A DNA stretch of 64,000 bases, taken from positions 1-64,000 of the forward strand of contig CBDUYN010000012.1 of the NCBI GenBank assembly GCA_965371445.1, given 5' to 3'. This document shows positions 17,990-24,409 of this stretch, one piece after another. The DNA comes from DASWIG01 sp965371445. GTDB lineage: Bacteria; Acidobacteriota; Thermoanaerobaculia; Multivoradales; J023. The notes beneath the pieces are model-generated. The model did no database searches and was not told where the DNA came from. It saw nothing but the letters and a program-made list of their open reading frames with translations. Made by a program: the position numbers and the translations under genes. How positions within the stretch are numbered: the first letter of the stretch is position 1; every line of letters starts with the position of its first letter.

Positions 17990-18368
17990 ATGAGATCAGA
18001 TCACCAGGATGCAGCGCTCCGATCACGGCCAAGAGGCATGAGTCGGGTCCTTGCGGGTTTTTTGCTGCTCGCCCTGGCCACCGCCCCTGGATCAGGATGT
18101 CGACGGTCGGCAGCTCGAGCGACCTGCGCGGCTACACCCAGGGCCGCTTCCGCGACCTCGCGGCCGCGTGGGCCCTGGTCGAATACCGGCACATGACGGG
18201 CAAGAAGCTGTGGAAGCTCGGTCGGCAGGGGGTCGCGGTCTGGGGCGGCCTCGGCTTCATCGGCGAGGATTTCGGCGATTTCAGCGGCCCCGGCGCAACC
18301 TGCGGTTGGACCTGGGTTGGGGCTACGACGAGATCGGCTTCTATCTCAACTTCACCGAGGCGTTTTGA
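17990..18368 (+). pseudogene. BamA/D15-superfamily outer-membrane protein, collapsed remnant
   Basis: The first 25 codons look like a signal peptide (MSRVLAGFLLLALATAP, from 18038). Without transition comes the penultimate barrel region VGSSSDLRGYTQGRFRDLA and EYRHMTGKKLWKLG up to FIGEDFGDFSG, in a second frame. The last strands PRRNLRLDLGWGYDEIGFYL then end at EAF (18368) in a third frame. The RGY motif and GxGxRF-like end are typical of the omp85 barrel. At least two deletions have removed most of the gene. Confidence 0.7.
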
Positions 18369-18444
18369 GGCCATGGACGCGAGCGCCCGCACCCTCCATC
18401 ACCTTGCCGATCCGCTCGTGGCTGGTGATCACGAACTTCGAACC

Positions 18445-18783
18445 TCACTCGTCGTCGATCATGGCCCGCAGCCGGACCAGCAGCTCAGGGAGCTCGTCAT
18501 TCGCGGTCTTCCAGACGATGTCGTGATTGACGTCGAAGTAGGCGTGAATCAGACGGTTGCGCATCGACACGATGAGCGGCCACGGAATGTCCGGCGCCTC
18601 GTTTCGCGCCCCCTCGGAAAGCTGGCCCGCCGCCTCGCCGATGACCTCGATCGCGCGCACCAGTGCGAAGAGGAGCATTCGGTCGGAGTCCAGATCCGCG
18701 CGCTGGCGGCCCGAAACGAACTCCAGCGCCGTCTCTGCCGCCTCGATCATGTGCAGCAGCCGGACTCGGTCCTCAGGCTGCAT
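18445..18783 (-). CDS. hepT: HepT-like HEPN RNase toxin (DUF86)
   Basis: A 112-aa all-helical protein with the HEPN active-site motif R-x4-H (Arg75 to His80 in RNRLIHAY) and the usual preceding helix LVRAIEVIGEAAGQLS. Toxins of this family are ribonucleases kept inactive by AMPylation of the adjacent Tyr (here Tyr82) by the partner MntA. It overlaps the mntA-like gene by 11 bp and is transcribed after it. The full length and intact motif indicate a working toxin. Confidence 0.85.
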   Translation of the reverse strand: MQPEDRVRLLHMIEAAETALEFVSGRQRADLDSDRMLLFALVRAIEVIGEAAGQLSEGARNEAPDIPWPLIVSMRNRLIHAYFDVNHDIVWKTANDELPELLVRLRAMIDDE

Positions 18784-19072
18784 ACTGCACCTCGGCCGAG
18801 CGAACCACCTCGGCTCGGAAGTGGCGGCTCAGATCTTGAGCGGTACGCAGGTCTACCTGGCGGCCGCCCAGCAAAGCCGTTAGCTCCGCCTCAATGGCCG
18901 CCAGTCCCAGCAGCCCGGGCGCCGCGCCAGGCTCAAACTCCACCAGCAGATCGACGTCACTGTCCGGCCGATCCTCGCCCTTCAGCACCGAGCCGAAGAG
19001 TGACAGCCGGCGGATCTGATGGCGCCGGCACAACTCAGCCAGGGCCTTCTGATCCACAGGGATTCTTTTCAT
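18773..19072 (-). CDS. mntA: MntA-like nucleotidyltransferase antitoxin
   Basis: A 99-aa minimal nucleotidyltransferase. The signature G-S-x10-D-x-D is present as Gly27-Ser28, Asp39 and Asp41 (LFGSVLKGEDRPDSDVDLLV). Family members transfer AMP groups to the HepT toxin and thereby silence it. The gene precedes and overlaps hepT, the normal antitoxin-first order. No promoter could be assigned in the 156 bp before it, where I see no other feature. Confidence 0.85.
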   Translation of the reverse strand: MKRIPVDQKALAELCRRHQIRRLSLFGSVLKGEDRPDSDVDLLVEFEPGAAPGLLGLAAIEAELTALLGGRQVDLRTAQDLSRHFRAEVVRSAEVQYAA

Positions 19073-19228
19073 ATCGTCGACCTCTCGTCACAGCAGATCT
19101 GATGGCGCCGCCCGCGGCGTCTCGGTACTTTCCCGCGCCAGCCGGGAGACCTCCGGCCAACTCACCAGGCCATTGTAGGACAGCGTTTCCTGCGCGCAAA
19201 CTCTCGATCGCTTAGAAGAGAGACGAAG

Positions 19229-20110
19229 ATGAAGACGAAGATGGAGACCGCGGGGAGCGCCCGCACCCTGGAGCTCGAGAGCGCCGACGGCACGCGGCTC
19301 CACGCCTCGCTGTTCGAGGCCGCGGAGCCGGTGGCGGGTCTGGTGATGATGCACGGCATGCAGAGCCATGCCGGCTGGTTCGAGGCCGCGGGGACGGCGA
19401 ACTCGCTGGCGGCGGCTGGGATCACCTGCCTGGCCTATGACCGCCGCGGCTCGGGGCGGAGCGGCGGGGCGGCCGGCCACGCCGCCCGCCCCGACGACAT
19501 GCTCGCCGACCTCGACGCCGCCCGCTCGGGGCTGCGGCGCGAGCTCGAGCAGGCCGGGGTGGCCGAGGCGCCGATGCACGCGCTCGCCAACTGCTTCGGC
19601 ACCCGCATCGTGCTGCCCTATCTCGATCGCGAGCCGCGCGCCTTCGCCTCTCTGACCCTGACCGCGCCAGCGACCCACATGAGCTCGCGGGCGGATTACG
19701 GCCTCGGCGAGCGCCTCAAGATCCTGCTCGCCCGCGGCGAGCGCACCTTCGCCACGCCGCTCCAGGACGAGTATTTCATCTCCGAGGGACGGTGGCTGGA
19801 GTGGATCCGGAGCGACGCCCACTCCCTTCGGCAGGTGACCGCCGCTTTCCTCAAGAGCGCCGCGGTCCTCACCGCCCGCATGAAGACCGCCGCGCGCCGG
19901 CTGGAGGTGCCGCTCCTGGTGGTGCTGGGCACTCGCGACCTGATGGTCAGGAACGACGCCATCCGGCGGCAGCTCGTCGCCCGCTACCGTGGGACGGTGC
20001 GGGTGGTCGAGGTCGACGCCGAGCACTACGTCGACTTCACCGAGCACCAGCCCACCCTGGCGGCGGAGGTGCAGGCATGGGTCCTGGCCTACTCCGGAGA
20101 TCGACGATGA
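19229..20110 (+). CDS. Alpha/beta hydrolase with a Cys in the nucleophile position
   Basis: A 293-aa alpha/beta hydrolase. The oxyanion strand is LVMMHGMQSH, strand beta4 is AYDRRGSGRS, the nucleophile elbow reads LANCFGTR with Cys122 where most relatives have Ser, the acid is in VLGTRDLM, and the catalytic His lies in DAEHYVDFTEH. Cys nucleophiles occur in dienelactone hydrolase-type enzymes, so activity is plausible, but the substrate is unknown. Its stop overlaps the next start (ATGA), coupling it to the enolase/GH3 gene. The start at ATG 19229 follows an AGAGAGACGAAG stretch; ATG 19241 is an alternative. Confidence 0.8.
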   Translation: MKTKMETAGSARTLELESADGTRLHASLFEAAEPVAGLVMMHGMQSHAGWFEAAGTANSLAAAGITCLAYDRRGSGRSGGAAGHAARPDDMLADLDAARSGLRRELEQAGVAEAPMHALANCFGTRIVLPYLDREPRAFASLTLTAPATHMSSRADYGLGERLKILLARGERTFATPLQDEYFISEGRWLEWIRSDAHSLRQVTAAFLKSAAVLTARMKTAARRLEVPLLVVLGTRDLMVRNDAIRRQLVARYRGTVRVVEVDAEHYVDFTEHQPTLAAEVQAWVLAYSGDRR

Positions 20111-22119
20111 CCGCCTCCGTCGAACGCTTCGAGCTGTCGGCGGTCGACCTGCCGTTCCGGGTGTCGTTCAAGCACTCCGCCGCCGAGCGACGGCGCTCGG
20201 AGAGTCTTTTCCTCAAGTGCGTCACCGACGGCGGCCCCTTCGGGGGGACGGGTTTCGGCGAGAGCCTGCCGCGGGAATACGTCACCGGCGAGAGCCGCGA
20301 CGGCGCCTTCGAGCTGCTTGCCGAACGCGTCCTGCCGCGGCTCGCCGGCCGCTCCTTCGCCGGCCTCGCCGAGGTCGAGACCTTCCTCGGCGAGTGCGAC
20401 GGCCGCGCGCCGGCGGATTGGGTCGACCCCTCGACCCCCCAGGGCGCCCGCATGAGCGCCGCTCCCTTCGAGAAAGCGACCCGCGACCCGACGGCCGCCC
20501 AGGAGGCCCTGCTGCGGCGGATGATGGCGAACAACCGCGACACCGAGTACGGCCGCGAGCACGGCTTCGCCGCGGTCCGCTCCCTCGACGACTACCGGTC
20601 GCGGGTGCCGGTGGTCGACTACGAGGACATCCGCGGGCACATCGACAGGATGACCCGGGGCGAGAAGGGGGTGCTGACCGACGAGGACCCTGTGCTCTTT
20701 GCCCAGACCTCGGGCACCACCGGGACGCCGAAGTACATCCCGGTCACCCCCACTTGCCAGCTAGGCGGCGGCATGACCACCTGGCTGCACTACGCCCGCC
20801 GCGATCATCCGGGCATGTTCCGCGACAAGATCGTCACCATCGTCTCGCCGGCGATCGAGGGCCATACCGAGGGCGGGCTGCCCTTCGGCTCGACCAGCGG
20901 CATGGTGGTCAAGGAGATGCCGAAGATCGTGCAGTCGGCCTACGCCGTGCCCTACGACGTCTACGAGATCCACGACTACGAGGCCAAGTACTATGCCCTG
21001 CTGCGGCTCGGCCTCGGTCGCAGCGTCAGCTTCATCGGCACCGCCAACCCGTCCTCGATCCTCAAGCTGGCGGAGATGGCCGACGCGAATGGCGAGCGCT
21101 TGATCCGCGACCTGCGCGACGGCACCCTGAGCGACGAGGTCGAGATCCAGTCCGAGGTGCGGCGGGTGATCGAGGGAATGATCCGCCCCGATCCTGGGCG
21201 CGCTGGCGAGCTTGAGGCGATGCGCGGGCGCCGCGACGGCAAGCTGCTGCCCGCCGACTACTGGCCGCACATGGCGCTGCTCGGCTGCTGGAAGGGCGGC
21301 ACGGTCGGCGCCTACGTCGACAAGCTGGGCGCCTGGTACGACCCGAACCAGCAGGGCATGGTGCCGGTGCGCGACATGGGCTACCTGGCGTCCGAGGCGC
21401 GGATGTCGATTCCGGTGTCGGACGACGGCGCCGGCGGGGTGCTGACCATCCACCTCAACGTCTTCGAGTTCGTGCCGGTGGAAGAGGTCGACGACCGGCC
21501 CGACGAGCCCGGGAGCTGGAGCTTCCTGGGCGCCACCGAGCTCGAGATCGGCCGCGACTATTACGTTTTCGTCACCACCACCGGCGGTCTCTACCGCTAC
21601 GACATGAACGACGTCGTCGAGAGGGTCGACACCTACAACGCCACCCCGGTGATCGTCTTCCGCCGCAAGGGCCGGGGAATGACCAACCTCACCGGCGAGA
21701 AGCTGTCGGTCAACCAGGTGATCGCGGCGATGGGAAAGGCCGGCGAGGCAGTGGGTGTGGGCGTCGGCCACTTCCGCGCCGAGCCCGATGTTTCCCGCTC
21801 GCTCTACGTCTTCAAGGTGGAATTCGAGAGCGCGCTACCGGCGGAGAAGCGCTTCGACTTCCTGGGCCGGCTCGACGAGTCCCTTGGCGAGCTCAACATC
21901 GAGTACCAGGCCAAGCGCGCCAGCGGCCGGCTCGGACCGCCGGTCCTGCAGGTGATGCGGAGCGGCTGGTACGAGCGCGGCAAGCAGAGCCTGGTCGCCG
22001 AGGGCAAGCGCCTGTTCCAGGCCAAGACCGTGCTCCTCGACGCCAAGAGCGGCTACCGCCCGGAGCCGGACGAGCTCGAGGCGGAGGTAGGCCTGGTGAA
22101 AGGTCGTGGAGTACAATGA
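20107..22119 (+). CDS. Chimera: enolase-superfamily N-domain fused to GH3 acyl-adenylating enzyme
   Basis: Residues 1-110 match only the N-terminal capping domain of muconate-cycloisomerase or dipeptide-epimerase enzymes (FELSAVDLPFRVSFKHSAAE, GFGESLPREYVTGES). The catalytic TIM barrel is absent. From about residue 120 (KATRDPTAAQEALLRRMM) the protein is a GH3-family enzyme of the ANL type, with the phosphate-binding loop FAQTSGTTGTPKYIPV and the C-terminal GMTNLTGEKLSVNQV segment. GH3 enzymes activate small carboxylic acids with ATP. The joint is in frame, so a 670-aa product can be made. I infer a deletion that removed the enolase barrel and the first residues of GH3. Confidence 0.8.
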   Translation: MTASVERFELSAVDLPFRVSFKHSAAERRRSESLFLKCVTDGGPFGGTGFGESLPREYVTGESRDGAFELLAERVLPRLAGRSFAGLAEVETFLGECDGRAPADWVDPSTPQGARMSAAPFEKATRDPTAAQEALLRRMMANNRDTEYGREHGFAAVRSLDDYRSRVPVVDYEDIRGHIDRMTRGEKGVLTDEDPVLFAQTSGTTGTPKYIPVTPTCQLGGGMTTWLHYARRDHPGMFRDKIVTIVSPAIEGHTEGGLPFGSTSGMVVKEMPKIVQSAYAVPYDVYEIHDYEAKYYALLRLGLGRSVSFIGTANPSSILKLAEMADANGERLIRDLRDGTLSDEVEIQSEVRRVIEGMIRPDPGRAGELEAMRGRRDGKLLPADYWPHMALLGCWKGGTVGAYVDKLGAWYDPNQQGMVPVRDMGYLASEARMSIPVSDDGAGGVLTIHLNVFEFVPVEEVDDRPDEPGSWSFLGATELEIGRDYYVFVTTTGGLYRYDMNDVVERVDTYNATPVIVFRRKGRGMTNLTGEKLSVNQVIAAMGKAGEAVGVGVGHFRAEPDVSRSLYVFKVEFESALPAEKRFDFLGRLDESLGELNIEYQAKRASGRLGPPVLQVMRSGWYERGKQSLVAEGKRLFQAKTVLLDAKSGYRPEPDELEAEVGLVKGRGVQ

Positions 22120-22223
22120 CGAACGTCACGCCTTGCCAGGCCCCCTTGACCATCGCTTCCGCACTCCTCTTCGAGCGCATCGTTGCGCTCGGCACCTCTC
22201 AACCTCCAAGAAGGAGAAAAGAA

Positions 22224-22751
22224 ATGAAGAAAACGACATGCTTGTTCCTCCTCCTCGCCCTGCTGTGTGTGGCGAGCTCGTTTGCCGGGATCTCAGTGGA
22301 TCACGACAAGAACGCCGACTTCTCGAAGTACAAGACCTTCACCATCAGGGAAGCGACGCCGGCGATCAATCCGCTGATGCGCGAGCGGCTCGTCAAGGCG
22401 ATCGAGGAGGGCCTCACGGCGGAGGGTCTCACGAAGGCCGACGACGGAGCGCACCTCGAGGTCGTCATCCACACCTCGCTCGAAAAGGAGATGCACATCA
22501 CGGCCGACGACTGGGGCTACGGCGGCTATCGCGGCTGGCGCGGTTGGGGCGGCTGGGGTACGACGACCGTCGACGTCCAGAACGTCGCCGTGGGCACCCT
22601 GATGCTCGACATGGTCGAAACCGCTTCGGACAAGCTGGTGTGGCGCGGCATCGCGACCGACTCGATCCCCAAGAAGAGCGAGAAGCTCGAGAAGAAGGTC
22701 TACAAGGCCGTCGACAAGCTCTTCCGGCATTTTCCGCCGGAGGCGGAATGA
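22224..22751 (+). CDS. DUF4136 secreted protein
   Basis: A 175-aa protein from ATG 22224, preceded by AAGGAGAAAA. The signal peptide is KKTTCLFLLLALLCVASSFA, followed by the DUF4136 pattern: VDHDKNADFSKYKTFTIREA, a helix of ERLVKAIEEGL, HLEVVIHTSLEKEM, a Gly/Trp-rich insert (GYRGWRGWGGWG) and LVWRGIATDSI. Family members are periplasmic or lipoprotein envelope proteins of unknown function. The last residues (FPPEAE) are encoded inside the first unit of a 28-bp tandem repeat, so the natural C-terminus has been altered or extended. Confidence 0.8.
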   Translation: MKKTTCLFLLLALLCVASSFAGISVDHDKNADFSKYKTFTIREATPAINPLMRERLVKAIEEGLTAEGLTKADDGAHLEVVIHTSLEKEMHITADDWGYGGYRGWRGWGGWGTTTVDVQNVAVGTLMLDMVETASDKLVWRGIATDSIPKKSEKLEKKVYKAVDKLFRHFPPEAE

Positions 22752-22830
22752 AGAGACACTGCCGCCGGAGGCGGAATGAAGAGACACTGCCGCCGGAGGC
22801 GGAATGAAGAGACACTGCCGCCGGAGGAAT
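22734..22830. repeat. 28-bp tandem repeat with hairpin core
   Basis: Three perfect 28-bp units (22734, 22762, 22790) and a partial fourth. Each starts with CCGCCGGAGGCGG, an inverted repeat (CCGCC/GGCGG), and continues AATGAAGAGACACTG. The array overlaps the end of the DUF4136 gene and ends just before the ribosome site of the next gene. The unit length equals that of the repeat within the ABC ATPase at 12956-13012, but the sequences differ. Confidence 0.9.
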
Positions 22831-22857
22831 GACGAGAAATCCGGAAAGGAGAAAGTG

Positions 22858-23280
22858 ATGAAGAAGAAAGCAGCCTTCGTGGCCATCCTGGCCTCCCTGG
22901 CGCTCGGCGCGGCCGGCGTCTCGGCCCAGGAAGACGTGATCGACAAAACGATCGACGCTTGTAAAGTCGAGATCGAGAAGTACTGCAGCCAGGTCACGCC
23001 GGGCGAAGGACGCCTGCTGGCCTGCTTCTATGCCCACGGCGACAAGCTCTCGGGGCGCTGTGAGTACGCCCTCTACACCGCGGCGGCCGAGCTCGAGCAG
23101 TTCGTGGCGGCCGTGACCCACCTGGCGACACAGTGCCTGGACGACCTGGAGAAGCACTGCGCCGAGGTCGAGATGGGTGAGGGGCGCGTGGCGTCCTGCC
23201 TCCTGGAGCACAAGAAGGAGGTCACCGAGGGCTGCAGGAAGGCCATCGACGACACGGGGCTCGAAGTCGCCGACGACTAG
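22858..23280 (+). CDS. Secreted cysteine-rich repeat protein
   Basis: A 140-aa protein with a signal peptide (LGAAGVSAQ). Two copies of the GLG1-type cysteine-rich repeat follow: C-x3-I-x2-YC-x3-TPGEGRLLAC, then C-x3-LEKHC-x3-EMGEGRVASC, each with the third and fourth Cys spaced alike. Such repeats form disulfide-bonded helical pairs in the periplasm. An AAAGGAGAAAG ribosome site precedes the ATG. Cellular role unknown; it is co-oriented with several other small secreted proteins. Confidence 0.8.
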   Translation: MKKKAAFVAILASLALGAAGVSAQEDVIDKTIDACKVEIEKYCSQVTPGEGRLLACFYAHGDKLSGRCEYALYTAAAELEQFVAAVTHLATQCLDDLEKHCAEVEMGEGRVASCLLEHKKEVTEGCRKAIDDTGLEVADD

Positions 23281-23332
23281 CTCGAGACCGGCAATCGATA
23301 CGAAAAAACCCTGAGAACACGGAGGTGTGAAC

Positions 23333-23902
23333 ATGAAAAGGACGCTCCTGATCACCGTCTCGCTCTCTCTCGCCTGGGCGTCGCTCGCCTCGGCCCAGGC
23401 CCCTCCCGTCGCCGCACCGACGCAGCAAAAGACCCTGGCGGCGACGATGAACGTCTACGTCTTCCCGGCCGACGGGCAGACCCCCGAGCAGCAGAACCGG
23501 CACGAAGCCGAGTGCTACGCCTGGTCGGTGAACAACACCAAGACCGATCCGTTCGACCTCGCCAAACAGGCGGAGCAGGCGGCGATGACGGCGGAGCAGC
23601 AGAAGGCGAAAGTCGAGCAAAAGACCGAGGGCGCGGGCGCCAAGGGCGCGCTGGCCGGCGCCGCCGCCGGCGCTCTGATCGGGGAGATCGCCAGCAACGA
23701 CGCCGGCGGGGGAGCGGCGTGGGGCGCCGCCGCCGGCGCGATCGCCGGGCGCCGCAGGGCGCGCCAGGCCAAGCAGGAGGCAGACCAGCAGATCGACCAG
23801 CAGACTCGGCAGGTGCAGCAGGCGTCGGCGGAGCAGATCGAGGGCTTCAAGAAAGCCTTCAGCATTTGCATGGAAGCCAAGGAGTATCTCGTGAAGTTCT
23901 GA
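23333..23902 (+). CDS. YMGG-like glycine-zipper envelope protein
   Basis: A 189-aa secreted protein with a signal peptide ending ASAQ, then NVYVFPADGQTPEQQNRHEA containing the family hallmark of Gln-rich sequence with a conserved Cys. A glycine zipper (GALAGAAAGALIGEIA and GGAAWGAAAGAIAGRRRA) and a Gln-rich coiled coil (QQIDQQTRQVQQASAEQIEG) ending SICMEAKEYLVKF complete it. Glycine-zipper proteins insert in or span membranes. The start at ATG 23333 is placed 8 nt after GGAGG; a GTG two codons earlier is possible. Confidence 0.8.
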   Translation: MKRTLLITVSLSLAWASLASAQAPPVAAPTQQKTLAATMNVYVFPADGQTPEQQNRHEAECYAWSVNNTKTDPFDLAKQAEQAAMTAEQQKAKVEQKTEGAGAKGALAGAAAGALIGEIASNDAGGGAAWGAAAGAIAGRRRARQAKQEADQQIDQQTRQVQQASAEQIEGFKKAFSICMEAKEYLVKF

Positions 23903-23960
23903 ACATTCGAATCCATCGGCTACCCATGGCCGGCACCCATTTGCTCAAGGAGTCAAAGCC

Positions 23961-24404
23961 ATGACCCAAGTCATGAAACGAGTCAACGTCATCGTCATTT
24001 CACTCACGCTTCTACTGGCGGCGAAATCGCTTTGGGCCGACGACGTCCGCGGAGCGGACCACCTGCTCTGCTCGGCGGCGCAGGTCACCGTGTGTTACGC
24101 CGACGGTGAGTGCCTCATCTCACCGCCGTGGGAGCTCAACGTGCCTCTGTTCATCGTGGTGGACCTCGAGAACAAGAGGCTCAGAACCACCGAGGCCAGT
24201 GGCGAGAACCGGACCACACCGATCAAGAATCTCGAACGCGACGGCGGCCTGATCTTCCTGCAGGGCGTCGAAAACGGCCGCGCTTTCAGCTTCGTGATCG
24301 CCGAGGAGACCGGTATGGCGTCGATCGCCGTGGCCAGGGACGGCCTGGCGGTGACGGTCTTCGGCGCCTGCACGCCGAGGCCGTCAACCAGCGGCGAGGA
24401 GTGA
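23961..24404 (+). CDS. Small secreted protein of unknown function
   Basis: A 147-aa protein with a signal peptide (VNVIVISLTLLLAAKSLWA). A beta-rich domain follows with four Cys in the mature part (LLCSAAQVTVCYADGECLIS and a late FGACTP), probably disulfide-linked. The pattern WELNVPLFIVVDLENKRLRT resembles single-domain periplasmic beta sandwiches, but no named family was recognised. It sits 5 bp before the large lipoprotein gene and is likely co-transcribed with it. Confidence 0.65.
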   Translation: MTQVMKRVNVIVISLTLLLAAKSLWADDVRGADHLLCSAAQVTVCYADGECLISPPWELNVPLFIVVDLENKRLRTTEASGENRTTPIKNLERDGGLIFLQGVENGRAFSFVIAEETGMASIAVARDGLAVTVFGACTPRPSTSGEE

Positions 24405-24409
24405 CCGTC

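Noticed and set aside
22734..22830. CRISPR or VNTR coding repeat
   Set aside because: The units are identical with no spacers, and the frame closes in the first unit. Treated as a simple tandem repeat.
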